Source: Actinostola sp. cb2023 (taxonomy: Eukaryota > Cnidaria > Anthozoa > Actiniaria > Actinostolidae). From it: a stretch of 64,000 bases of DNA. Both the position numbers and the translations under genes were made by a program. Shown here one piece after another: positions 52,318-63,527 of this stretch. Numbering within the stretch: the first letter of the stretch is position 1; every line of letters begins with the position of its first letter. The stretch lies in assembly GCA_033675265.1 (NCBI GenBank), contig JAUJYZ010000872.1, positions 27,501-91,500 on the forward strand, given 5' to 3'. Under the pieces are notes generated by a model. The model had not been told where the DNA came from. It worked only from the letters and a program-made list of their open reading frames with translations, and did not search any database.

Positions 52318-52909
52318 ATATAATTATACGACACATACCATGTTTTGGCGTATTTGGCCACTGCTGTGGCCGTTTATTTTGACAAATTAACTTACAACGG
52401 ATGTGTAACATGATCTACACAAGTTCACAGCAAAGGTGAGGGCAAATTCCGCCACACACCTAAAATGTCAAATGAGGTGGACTGGGGAGGTGGTGGGTTA
52501 AAGTTTTCTCCACGATGTATTCCAAGATGGAGGCGACCGAGAGGCCTAAGACTCCAGGGTAACCACCCCTTCACAACGAACGGAAGTTGCCAACACCGGA
52601 AGTAACAATAACTTTAACTTATTATTAAGCCTAGTTGCATAAAGCAATTTATATCACTATTCGTAAAATAAATTATATTTATGCCCCTTAGTCTTAAACT
52701 CAAACAGGGGACAACGACATTGCTTGGGCGCTGCTCCGTTTGCTGGGATATAGTTAATAATAAAATATGAATATAATTATACGACACATACCATGTTTTG
52801 GCGTATTTGGCCACTGCTGTGGCCGTTTATTTTGACAAATTAACTTACAACGGATGTGTAACATGATCTACACAAGTTCACAGCAAAGGTGAGGGCAAAT
52901 TCCGCCACA
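52225..52909 (+). repeat. 232-bp direct repeat duplicating the Helitron 3' coding end
   Basis: 52225-52456 and 52678-52909 are essentially identical, starting TTTATGCCCCTTAGTCTTAA and ending GGGCAAATTCCGCCACA. The second copy repeats the last ~30 codons of the helicase frame. Between them lies a 185-bp segment (52496-52680) that is identical by eye to 58230-58414. Confidence 0.9.
52496..52680 (+). repeat. 185-bp dispersed repeat (copy 1)
   Basis: GGTTAAAGTTTTCTCCACGA ... GTAAAATAAATTATATTT, identical by eye to 58230-58414. It contains CCAAGATGGAGGCGACC, also present near 58960 and 59703. Confidence 0.9.
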
Positions 52910-52984
52910 GCCCGGAGCCTGCGACAGGGCAGCCCCACCCAAAGCCAAGCAATGCCGAAAAATTGTCAACGCAAAGTGCTTTAA

Positions 52985-53310
52985 CAGTCCAGAGACCCTA
53001 GAAGATGATCCAGTTACCTCAGCCCCTGCATGAGGCTCATCTTCACAGCTCCAGGGTGAATGGATATCTCAACCCTAAGATTAACTAACAATTTCTAAGT
53101 TTTTGGTCCTTAAAGACGGGGCAAGGTTACCTCAGCCCCTGCATGGGGCCTTGCCCCCCCTTTCTATGACCTGTACATGTAGCAGCTAAGGGTATCTCAA
53201 TCCCTAAGATTAAACTAAAATCGCTAAATTTGGGTCGTTAAAGACGGGGCAAGGTTACGTCAGCCCCTGCATGAGGCCTTGCCCCCCTTATCCCGACCTG
53301 TAGCAACTAA
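52985..53310 (+). repeat. GGGGCAAGG...CCTTGCCCC hairpin repeats
   Basis: Two full copies (about 53116-53160, 53245-53290) and one degenerate copy (about 53007-53050) of GGGGCAAGGTTAC-TCAGCCCCTGCATG-GGCCTTGCCCC occur at ~125-bp spacing. Each can fold as a 9-bp stem. Confidence 0.75.
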
Positions 53311-53394
53311 CGTAACTCTTATTGTAACTAATTCAATATAGATGGGTAATGTCAGTGACTGAACGTTACTATTGAATAGCAGTAAAATGTAAGA

Positions 53395-53870
53395 TAAGCA
53401 AAGACCTTCGTTCCTGCTAAAAGTCATTTCCTAGGTTGATAACGTTATTTCTACATCTATTTTACTTGAACTGATGTGAAAGAAACTGGCCCCGCCCTTG
53501 CAGAGGTACAGTTCTCCCATCAGTGTATAATAACATAAGACTGTAAGATAACCAAAGACCTTCGCTCCTGCTAAAGGTCATTTCCTATTTCACTTGAACT
53601 GATGTGAAAGAAATCGGCCCCGCCCCTGCAGAGGTCGCTCTCCCATCAATGCATAATAACATAAACTGTAAGATGCCTAAAGACCTTCGCTCCTGCTAAA
53701 GGTCATTTCCTAGGTTGATAACGCTCTTTCTATATTTATTTAATTTAAACTTATGTAAAAGAAATTGGCCCCGCCCTTGCAGAGGTCCAGCATCCTCATC
53801 AGTGAGTAGTAATGTGAAACTATTACGTAATAAGAAATCAACACCTTCGCTCCTGCTGAAGGTCGATTTA
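53395..53870 (+). repeat. ~140-bp tandem repeat, four copies
   Basis: Units share AAGACCTTCGCTCCTGCTAA, AGGTCATTTCCTA, CTTGAACTGATGTGAAAGAA and GGCCCCGCCCTTGCAGAGGT, beginning near 53401, 53553, 53680 and 53840, with the last one degraded. Confidence 0.8.
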
Positions 53871-53899
53871 GCTAGTTGTTTACATGCGTGGTGATGAGC

Positions 53900-55540
53900 C
53901 ATCTGACAAGTAACCCTTTGAATTAGAGTGATGGAGTTCTTATATACCTAAGGAAGGCCTTCGCATTCCAAAATCCGCAACGTCTAATTTGAGAATCCTT
54001 GTCAGCGCCTATTCGAAAACAGCCATATGATTGTGGTTTGAATACCAGACTGCTATTAGATATAACACATAGCAAGCACTAGCCAAGTCGTGGACGACCA
54101 CTGAAGCTCATGCAAACAGTAGCATGACCATGCTTGGGAAAAGTAAGCAACAAGAAAAACTCACGTACATGCTGGATGGCCGTCTAGACTGACGTTTGTG
54201 CTGCAAGGATACCGACATGGACAAATGGCAGCATATGTAGAACAGATTATTCTCAACATACTGAATTTATAATCTTAGTTAAACTACATTTAGGCAGCAT
54301 GCCGGACACGAAAACCCCATTATAAACCCACTGTGTGGGAAAAATTAGGGACCGTGTACCACCTACCATGCAATACTGCAACCTGTGGCAAGGTTCCTAA
54401 CTAATTTAATAAGAAAAGTTTTGTTTACACGACATTCAGTCCATGCTCCTGTTATGTGTGTCACTGCACAGTATCGGTGTGGGAATCCCGTTGACTAATT
54501 GCCCATGGGTGTTCCATATCAGCAGTAAATTGATCTGGCCATCGGTGTCCTCTCATAGTGGGTGTAGGTTCTGCAAGCAAAATTAAACTCGCGGCCAGTA
54601 GAGAAATTAGCAAACCCAATGCATTTATACAACACATACCCGTGCAATACACAAAGCAATAACAGTTGAGGGCTGGTAATCAATGGCCAATAACCCAATG
54701 GCCAATCACTATACAGTAATAATAAATTTGGAAGTAGTAAAAGGAATTTGGAAAATTGGCCATATCTGGCAAAATTGACAATAATGCTGATGATCAACTC
54801 ATAGCAATGGGAATTACATTTCTAACAATTTATGACCAACATGCCTTGTAAATATACTATAATACGAATCCAATAGTAATGTCAATGACAATGATCATAC
54901 ATATATAATAATGTTAATAATAATAAAAGAAGCAGTAAATGTAATATCAAAGGATTTTAACACAGATAATAACAATATGTCAATAAAACAATATATAAAT
55001 AATAGTGATATGACCATAGCAAATCATAATAATAATGATAGTCATAAAAACAATAGTTGCAAATATAGCAATGATTAGGAGACTACGATAAATTACTAAT
55101 TTACTACTAATAATAATCATCGTCATGGACACTAATTTAATGCATTGGTCGTAACCATAACAGTGATAATAATTGCTTATTAATCACAATACTGATGATA
55201 ATAATACAATAATTATTGTTATGCTTCCAATTTTAATGTATATATATACGTGTATATACTTTTTCTTAATGACTTAGTTACTTTATACCAGCTAGCATAT
55301 TTTACTGTTTTTTGTGTATTTTATAGGGAGGTCCACAAGTTTATCAGTCTTTGACTGTAATGTGTTGTAAAACCTCATTAAATAAAGTTATCATTATAAT
55401 AATAATTAATAATAAAGAATATGGAAAATTGATAACGTAAATAAAATTAAATTAATAATATTCACAGTAATAAAATTAATAATGAGAATAATAACATAAT
55501 AATGTTACACTCACACTATACCCCTACATGAGATGTGTTG
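53900..55540. other. Intergenic, AT-rich with dispersed AAT repeats; repeat fragment at 54296-54400
   Basis: 54308-54352 resembles 13065-13115 (GGACACGAAAACCCC ... GTGTGGGAAAAAT). From 54890 the sequence is rich in AATAAT motifs. No gene was recognised. Confidence 0.5.
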
Positions 55541-55639
55541 TTTTCATTCACTCAAATTCAGTTATAAAATAAAAATGGGTAGGGACGAGCCATGTCAAAA
55601 CAATACCTTGTTGACAAAGACGGCAAGCCCAGTAAACGC

Positions 55640-55830
55640 CCAGTAAAAACACACCTGGAGGGTGTAACCTCGAAGGTAACAAAACAATCCCTGATGGCAT
55701 AGCCTCGAAGGAAACAATAACAATCCTTGAGGGCGTACCCTCAAAGGAAACAATAACAATCCTTGATGGCATAGCCTCGAAGGAAACAATAACAATCCTT
55801 GAGGGCATAGCCTCGAAGGTAACAAAATAA
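55640..55830 (+). repeat. ~43-bp tandem repeat (CCTCGAAGGAAACAATAACAATCC)
   Basis: Four to five units of AGCCTCGAAGGAAACAATAA, CAATCCTTGAGGGCAT. Related single units recur at 56140-56240 and 56625-56700 (CTCGAAGGTATTCCTTGAGAGCG), so the family is spread over 1 kb. Confidence 0.8.
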
Positions 55831-55839
55831 AATAAAATA

Positions 55840-56870
55840 AAATAACAAAAGGCAATCTATAATAATGCTGATAATAATACTAATATTAACCATAACAATA
55901 AGAATAATGTTGAGGTGGGAATGGATAAGGCAAAACATATAAACAATTGATGATATAAATGAAAGTAAAATTAGCAAATTATTGCTGGAAAAACCTGTCA
56001 AGACGAAATAGTGTTGACACAAAGCTTTCCTGTGATAACCCATTAGGTACATAACATACAATAACCCATTTAACAAGACCAATGATAAATAGTATGATGT
56101 AACATAATAACAAATATTGCATAGATAAACCCATCTAGCCTTGAGGGCGAAGCCGAAAAGGTATTCCTTGAGAGCGTAATCTCGAAGGAAAGCAATATTG
56201 TACAAAGAGTCCTTGAGGACAAAAACCTCAAAGGCATTCAATAATATAATAATAATAATGACTAGAATGATGATTCAATAATAATAATAATGATAGTAAT
56301 AATAATAATAATAACAATGATAATAATGGTATTAACAATAATAATAATGAGTAATAACATTAATAATAATGATAATAATAATGTTGTGATGGTATTGGAT
56401 AAGTGTCAAGACATAATAATGAAAGTAAAATTAGCAAATTCTTGCGTGAAAAACTTATATTTTGGACAAAATAGTGTTGATGCTAAGCTTTGAGGACTTT
56501 AATACCACGTTATGTGTGTAACAATAATATTTTCTATAACTAGAACAAATAAATTGTATGAATTGAAATTGTAATATAATAATAATTATTATAACCAATA
56601 TTGAGTATATGAACACACCTCAACAGAGAAGCCTCGAAGGTATTCCCTGAGAGCGTAATCTCGAAGGAAAGCAGTCCTTGTGGGTAAAACCTCAAAGGCA
56701 ATCAATAATAATAATATTATTAATAATATGTAATATGTAAACTAATTTAACTTTTAATATGACTGTATTCTTAACGGGATGGTATCTTATTCAACATCTT
56801 GCATCTTACCCCCCATCAACAATGGTATCATAACCTTCCAATATTAAAGCAAGCACAGAAACATAAATAC
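55840..56870. other. AAT-rich intergenic DNA
   Basis: Dense AATAAT microsatellite stretches at 56225-56400. A segment around AATGAAAGTAAAATTAGCAA, then ATTCTTGCGTGAAAAAC (56418-56480) is a copy of 55956-56020. No gene. Confidence 0.5.
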
Positions 56871-56872
56871 TG

Positions 56873-57445
56873 TGACAAAGTCCAACGGCATTGAAACATG
56901 AATGGCTCAACCACAGAGTGGACGGCCGCAGAATCATGCTATAGACCGCACATAAACTTGGTATCGGCGGGGGACATTGCTGTAACAGCTGTCCCTCCAC
57001 AATTACCCAAGCACATAAACTGACAAAGTCCAACGGCATTGAAACATGAATGGCTCAACCACAGAGTGGACGGCCGCAGAATCATGCTATAGACCGCACA
57101 TAAACTTGGTATCGGCGGGGGACATTGCTGTAACAGCTGTCCCTCCACAATTACCCAAGCACATAAACATAATAATAATAATAATAATAATTTAATTCTT
57201 GAAAAAGCGCATTACATATAAATCTCAATGCTCTTGAGATTGACAAAAACCAACGGCATTGAAACATGAATGGCTCAACCACAATGTGGACGGCCGCAGA
57301 ATCATGCTATAGACCGCACATAAACTTGGTATCGGCGGGGAACATTGCTGTAACAGCTGTCCCTCCACAATTACCCAAGCACATAAACTGACAAAGTCCA
57401 ATGGCATTAAAACATGAATAGCTCAACCACAGTGTATCTGGCTGC
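56873..57445 (+). repeat. ~146-bp tandem repeat, 3.3 copies
   Basis: Units begin ACAAAGTCCAACGGCATTGA near 56875, 57021, 57242 (variant) and 57390 (partial) and include ATGGCTCAACCACAGAGTGG and GGTATCGGCGGGGGACATTG. A copy of the AAT-plus-GAAAAAGCGC insertion (57172-57240) separates units two and three. Confidence 0.85.
57172..57240 (+). mobile_element. Second copy of the AAT-tailed insertion
   Basis: (AAT)n then TTTAATTCTTGAAAAAGCGC and ATTACATATAAATCTCAATG, CTCTT, as at 44239-44311. Confidence 0.65.
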
Positions 57446-57643
57446 TAAGTTCATGCTATATAGGCCACTCATGACTTGTTATGTCATAATAATAATAATG
57501 TAACAATGTATTTAAAGGCACAGTGCATTTTCATGATGCAAACAAGGTGGTAAAAGTACCCCTGAAGTTAACGTATGAATATTCATATGATTAAAATTAG
57601 GGCCTAGTTGTTACTATGCTAAATATATAAAATTGAGGGCATA

Positions 57644-58080
57644 TCATATGGCCCCTCTATAGCTTTTGTAAAGGGTTTTGTTGCCCAAATTGTTCAAATG
57701 TATGCCATCACGGACATAAATGTTAGTTTTTGGCTTCCGGAGTCCAGAAGGAAGCCAGAATTTTGCAAACTCAATCATCTCCAGCGCCTCTCTCAGTTGA
57801 TCGTTTAAACTTTCAACGAACTGGCTATACTGCATTGGCATCGGGGTAGCATAAGTCATTAGAACCTATTTCTAATACAACAATATGTGGGCACCATGAG
57901 CGAATCAGATTCATTTGTCCCAACGCTCAAGTTTTTTCGATTGTTTCTCCCCCCTGTGCCGTGCAAAACGACTTTACACGCTCGGCTGATCCCCAGCGAT
58001 GACGAAAAGCGGTCATTTGACTCTCTCATGGTAAAATTAAACTGCCTTCTCACGAAGGAATGACACCAAGAACTCATGCC
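57644..58080 (-). pseudogene. SGNH-hydrolase fragment, probably retroelement-derived
   Basis: The minus strand, across two frame changes, encodes PHIVVLEIGSNDL (block III-like 'GxND'), then FVESLNDQLREALEMIEFAK and VRDGIHLNNLGN. The D-x-x-H in DGIHLN is the catalytic block V of SGNH/GDSL esterases. The catalytic serine block is not visible. Such esterases accompany some non-LTR (CR1-type) and Ngaro retroelements, so a host enzyme is less likely. Confidence 0.65.
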
Positions 58081-58229
58081 TGTGGCTTTTGGTGTCGATT
58101 CATCGCCTCTCTGGGAGTTACACCCCGAGATTATATTGCTATATGCACAGATGATTAGCAGTTGCTAAATTTACTTAACTTTTTCCCGTGGAATAACGTC
58201 GATGTAAGGAGATTTTTGCAGATGTAATC

Positions 58230-58414
58230 GGTTAAAGTTTTCTCCACGATGTATTCCAAGATGGAGGCGACCGAGAGGCCTAAGACTCCAGGGTAACCAC
58301 CCCTTCACAACGAACGGAAGTTGCCAACACCGGAAGTAACAATAACTTTAACTTATTATTAAGCCTAGTTGCATAAAGCAATTTATATCACTATTCGTAA
58401 AATAAATTATATTT
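58230..58414 (+). repeat. 185-bp dispersed repeat (copy 2)
   Basis: Same sequence as 52496-52680 in the same orientation. Confidence 0.9.
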
Positions 58415-58556
58415 AAGAGGGCTCTTCTGTAAAAGTCACCCAACTCGAGCAGACCTTCAAAAATCAAAAATCCCCAAACTTTGTCAGAATATAGCCTTAT
58501 AGTATGGGGTGCCAAGTGTCCAATAATTATATGTCAAAATTATATGAATATTATCA

Positions 58557-60045
58557 TAAGGAGCCAGAACCAAGTTATAATGGTCACAATGGGGTAGCGC
58601 GGTTGCTATCGATCGAATTACTATATGTCAACATTGTCTTTCAAAGGCCAATTAATTAAGTTGTTTATGTGCCTTCTTTCCGTAGCAATACATTTCTGTG
58701 TACTCTCATCAAATGAGTTCTGACAAGCGAGCGAGCGCGATTTTGAGGTTTTAAATAAAGTTACTGAGCCGTGTTGATCAAGGCCGTGGGATCGATGCGG
58801 CAATCACTGATAAACAGGGTAGGAACTGATCGAACAGCAGAATTTGTGGGCAATCCACAAAATATTCCAAAGAGCTGTGCTTGCTCTCTGTTTTCCTCTG
58901 CAAATCAAGGCAATTTCGCTTGCATGATGCCATGGCGCGCAAATAGATCATCGAGTATTTGATGGAGGCGACCAAAGAAGAAGAGGTTTACGTTTACATG
59001 TGTCTGAGCTATTGTGTTCTGGCTGGGATTCTTAGACAGAAACCCAACCTCATGTGTTAACGACCAAGAGCTCCAGAATCTCACTCCGTGTAGCTATAAA
59101 CTCGTTCGGCGATCTTAATAATTATAATACAGAATCGTCGCCATCTTTCCCGCCAAAACTGTAGCGATTATCGAATGCAAGCTAAGGGAGTTCTTTCAGA
59201 AATTATCTCCGAAGATAAAGATGCCTATCCAACAAAAGTACGTGGAATCATTTTGTACTACCTACTGTATTTTAAGCTCCAGGTACTTAGGATCCCTGAT
59301 GCATAAGGAGCCAGAACCAAGTTATAATGGTCACAATGGGGTAGCGCGGTTGCTATCGATCGAATTACTATATGTCAACATTGTCTTTCAAAGGCCAATT
59401 AATTAAGTTGTTTATGTGCCTTCTTTCCGTAGCAATACATTTCTGTGTACTCTCATCAAATGAGTTCTGACAAGCGAGCGCGATTTTGAGGTTGTAAATA
59501 AAGTTACTGAGCCGTGTTGATCAAGGCCGTGGGATCGATGCGGCAATCACTGATAAACAGGGTAGGAACTGATCGAACAGCAGAATTTGTGGGCAATCAA
59601 CAAAATATTCCAAAGAGCTGTGCTTGCTCTCTGTTTTCCTCTGCAAATCAAGGCAATTTCGCTTGCATGATGCCATGGCGCGCAAATAGATCATTGAGTA
59701 TTTGATGGAGGCGACCAATTAAAGAAGAAGAGGTTTACGTTTACATGTGTCTGAGCTATTGTGTTCTGGCTGGGATTCTTAGACAGAAACCCAACCTCAT
59801 GTGTTAACGACCAAGAGCTCCAGAATCTCACTCCGTGTAGCTAACTCGTTCGGCGATCTTAATAATTATAATACAGAATCGTCGCCATCTTTCCCGCCAA
59901 AACTGTAGCGATTATCGAATGCAAGCTAAGGGAGTTCTTTCAGAAATTATCTCCGAAGATAAAGATGCCTATCCAACAAAAGTACGTGGAATCATTTTGT
60001 ACTACCTACTGTATTTTAAGCTCCAGGTACTTAGGATCCATGATG
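58557..60045 (+). repeat. 747-bp tandem duplication
   Basis: The unit starting AAGGAGCCAGAACCAAGTTA is at 58557-59303 and again at 59304-60045. The copies differ by a few indels (GAGC in the CGAGCGAGCGCG tract, AATT before AAAGAAGAAG, TATAAA in TAGCTATAAACTC) and single bases. There is no recognised gene; the 63-codon frames in both copies have no support beyond duplication. Confidence 0.93.
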
Positions 60046-60227
60046 AATGTTAAAATATATGGCAATCCATGTAAAATCTAACTTGCCTTCCGAAGGTAAG
60101 TTTAATTGATGATCTGCGCATACATCCGATCATTCTTTCCCGCAATATTTTATTTCAATTCCCTATCGGCCTTGATCGTGACACAGTCACAGGGATTGCA
60201 CTGTAACTTAGCGCTAACTTCACTTAG

Positions 60228-60620
60228 AATAAAATGCAACTCTACTGAGCTGGGCCGGGAATCAGTTTACACTGATAAATCAGCCCGTAACAAACCCAAT
60301 CATGTAACACTGCATCTCTACTGAGCTGGGAATCAGTTTATACTGATAAATCAGCCCGTAACAATCATGTAACACCAAACTGCATCTCTACTTAGCTGGA
60401 AATCAGTTTATACTGATAAATCAGCCCGTAACAAACCCAACCCAATCATGTAACACCAAACTGGCATCTCTACTCAGCTGGGAATCAGTTTATACTGATA
60501 AATCAGCCCGTAACAATCATGTAACACCAAACTGCATCTCTACTTAGCTGGGAATCAGTTTATACTGATAAATCAGCCTATACACATGCAATCATGTCAG
60601 TATAACTGCCAAGCTGCATC
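60228..60620 (+). repeat. ~85-bp tandem repeat, five copies
   Basis: Units share GGGAATCAGTTTATACTGAT, AAATCAGCCCGTAACAA, TCATGTAACACCAAACTGCA and TCTCTACT-AGCT, with alternating presence of AACCCAA. Confidence 0.88.
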
Positions 60621-61019
60621 TCTACTGAGTACATCAATATGTCGATCCTTGTACATATGTATACAATGTCATAATACGTCCTAAATTTATAACTTTTCCT
60701 TTTATTATGTTTTTATGGCCGAATAAAAATGGCTTTAGAGTCATTGTTGGTATATATCACATTCAATATCTGTAAATACATTTGTTCTCGATCGGTTTGT
60801 TGACAATCACTTGCCATAATAATTTTGTCGCCTGTGGTGCTCTGTTATAGGCGTAGTGTCAAGAGGAATCTCAAATATGCGGGAAAATTTCCCGCATATC
60901 TTTGGTAACTAAGACGTTCTGGCTCGTTATGTATAAATTATGTACATAAATGATATTATGTCACATAAATTGAAGTCATCCTATTTGCTTTATGTTAAAC
61001 AATTGTGCTGGTTGAATTT

Positions 61020-61335
61020 CATTATGTCATATAATAACAGCCTTCTAACTACATTATATGAAACCATGGATATCACGGTCCTTTCATTATATCATATAAT
61101 GTAATCCTGCCTACTACATTATGTCAAACCATGGATATCACTGTCCTTTCATTATATCATATAATAATGGACATAATGTATTATATCATATAATGTAATC
61201 CTGCCTACTACATTATGTCAAACCATGGATATCACGGTCCTTTCATTATATCATATAATGTAATCCTGCCTACTACATTATATGAAACCATAGATATCAC
61301 GGTTCTTTCATTATATCATATAATAATGGACATAA
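61020..61335 (+). repeat. ~62-bp repeat with ATATCATATAATG palindromes
   Basis: Blocks containing CCTGCCTACTACATTATGTC, AAACCATGGATATCACGGTC and CTTTCATTATATCATATAAT recur four to five times. Confidence 0.85.
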
Positions 61336-61592
61336 TGAATTATGTCATATAATGAATTACAGTCATATAATGAATTATATCATAATGAATTATATCATAT
61401 AATGAATTATGTCATATAATGAATTATGTCATATAATGAATTATATCATATAATGAATTATGTCATATAATGAATTATGTCATATAATGAATTATATCAT
61501 ATAATGAATTATATCATATAATGAATTATATCATATAATGAATTATATCATATAATGAATTATATCATATAATGAATTATGTCATATAATGT
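61335..61592 (+). repeat. 17-bp palindromic satellite (TCATATAATGAATTATR)n
   Basis: About 14 units of ATCATATAATGAATTAT with T/G variation. Consecutive units contain the palindromes CATTATATGATATAATG-like and AATTATNTCATATAATT-like, so both strands read almost alike. Confidence 0.9.
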
Positions 61593-61599
61593 AAATACG

Positions 61600-62540
61600 T
61601 TTTCAATTGTATGCGCGATTATGTGCGCAGAGAGACATCTATACGCGAACGAACGAATGCCGAAGGCACGACTGCACGCCGAAAGCTGGAGAAGAAACCC
61701 CCTTGAATTACCGCCGGCGTGTGATCTTTCCACAAAAGGCCATTATGAGACCATTCTCGCGATAAATAACAATGTCCTCTCCTTGGAATTCTGTTTCGCC
61801 ACCGAAGATTATTTGAGAGATCATGACACAGCAAGACACTTGTCAAGTGACATACCAAAGACGCGCGTTTTTGAAAGTCTCCTGTGGATGTTACCTTCGC
61901 CACGGGATATCCTGATCAGCCAATGGGTGAGCTCGACAGAAACACATAACCATTACGTGAACGCCTAATTCTGTAACCAGCGATGCTATTGGTACGGTGG
62001 CTTGATTAGTTACCTGACGCGCGAGTTTCGAATGACGTGTTTTTTCCTCAGATTTCCGTTTCAAATTCACTGTGAGCTGCATGATTCTGACCATGCTCGA
62101 GGATCCAGCGGTTTTTGTCCGCGCTCCGAAGTCACCGGCCGAGTTCTGGGGCGTGATACGCTCTCAAGCGGATTTAGTATAGCTCAGACCCTAAAGAAAT
62201 GTCAAAAATGAAGTGATAACTGAAGTCCAGATTGTTCATAATGATATATACGCTGAAAACTCTGTATTCCGTACTCGTGGTGCATATTCTTTCAGTTGGC
62301 GGTACTTGTAGCTTCAAATCGTTTCTGGCCTCCCAATTCAAACAACACATTTACCAGCGCTAAGGATCGGATATCACTAGCAAAAATATCAAGCTTTTGC
62401 CATATCCTGTCGGTAGCTGTGCAAATACATATCATCCTTTTTTTTTAAACGATAATTAAACGCTTCGAGAACCATGAAGGTCCAGAACTGTTCTGGCTTT
62501 AGGAAATCGATCCCGGGGAAAAACTGGGTCGCTGTAAAAC
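61600..62540. other. Intergenic, no supported gene
   Basis: Higher GC than its surroundings. The 129-codon frame at 61579-61968 (+) and its 94-codon antisense partner have no recognisable motifs. Confidence 0.4.
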
Positions 62541-62548
62541 GTAGATGG

Positions 62549-62630
62549 ACCCTGCGGATGGACCTGGCGGATGGACCCTGCGGATGGACCCTGAGGATGG
62601 ACCTTGCGGATGGACCTGGCGGATGGACCG
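62549..62630 (+). repeat. 12/15-bp minisatellite (GGATGGACCCTGC)
   Basis: Seven units of GCGGATGGACCCT or GCGGATGGACCTG. Confidence 0.85.
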
Positions 62631-62639
62631 GATTTTTTT

Positions 62640-63460
62640 GGAAAATATATAGAAATATAGAAAATATAAACGTAATAAATCCAAACTAGTTATAAATGGG
62701 TCTCGGTATTTTGCGAGCTGCTTGTTGCAGTTGTGAGTATTTTGCGAATCGTAACATAGCCTGCGTAAACTGATAAAAACTCGTATCAGAAATATGAAAC
62801 TCCCTATTAGTCCTGTCCTGTGGCTTTGGAACCAGCAGTGTCACTTCTTGAAGGTGCTGGCCCTGTGGAGACCTGTGAGACTGATCTAGTCTCTTTCACG
62901 GTGCAGTAATTTTCTCGGCGTTGCAGTGGAACTCGGGTAATAGAGTTGGATGGCAGTCTGTTTATAGTGTCGAGAATATTTCAGTTATAAATAGTTTCAT
63001 TTTTACCAGTGTGCATAATTATAATCCATACAACAATCAATTTTTAAAAACATACTAAATTTAAAGTGCACCCTAATAAATCACGAGTGTCGAATTTCAT
63101 TTCAAGAAAAACAAAACAACTCAAGGTACTTAAAGGCAATTTGGAAAATCACATTTCTTGTAACAACGCCTTATTTCTTGATCGTCCTAATGTATTGCCT
63201 TGTCTGTCTTGTGTCTGTCTTGTTTCAGCCATGACGAACCCGTGTTTATCGATAAGATCAGGACATTATTCAAAAGTGGTCGTGTGGATTCCAAAAAGAA
63301 GACGTAATATAACAGCATAATTGATAAAACGTTCGATAAGAAGTTCTCATGTGAGTCTTGTGACTGGAGATGGTCAATGTTTACATGCTGGACAACGAAT
63401 ACTCTTGAGCATTACTCCCTCTCAGTCTGTGTCCGAAATTGCATCATACACAGATGTGAA
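62640..63460. other. Intergenic, no supported gene
   Basis: A frame at 63066-63320 (+) is polar and basic without recognised motifs. Nothing else seen. Confidence 0.4.
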
Positions 63461-63527
63461 ATGCGCCAATGAGACAATGTGAAATGCGCTATATAAGAAC
63501 CGACATATTATTATTATTATTATTATA
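63455..63527 (+). mobile_element. SINE/CR1-type 3' tail (GCGCTATATAAGAACCGACATATT, then ATT repeats)
   Basis: ATGCGCTATATAAGAACCGA, then CAT and ATT repeats is the usual 3' end of CR1/L2-type or CORE-like SINE elements (stem followed by a short microsatellite). The body upstream is not defined. Confidence 0.55.

Noticed and set aside
58771..59718. Duplicated 63-65-residue ORFs as a small gene pair
   Set aside because: Conservation is explained by the recent 747-bp duplication; no motif, Kozak or splice support.
61579..61968. 129-residue ORF (+)
   Set aside because: No recognised motifs, and an overlapping antisense frame of similar quality.
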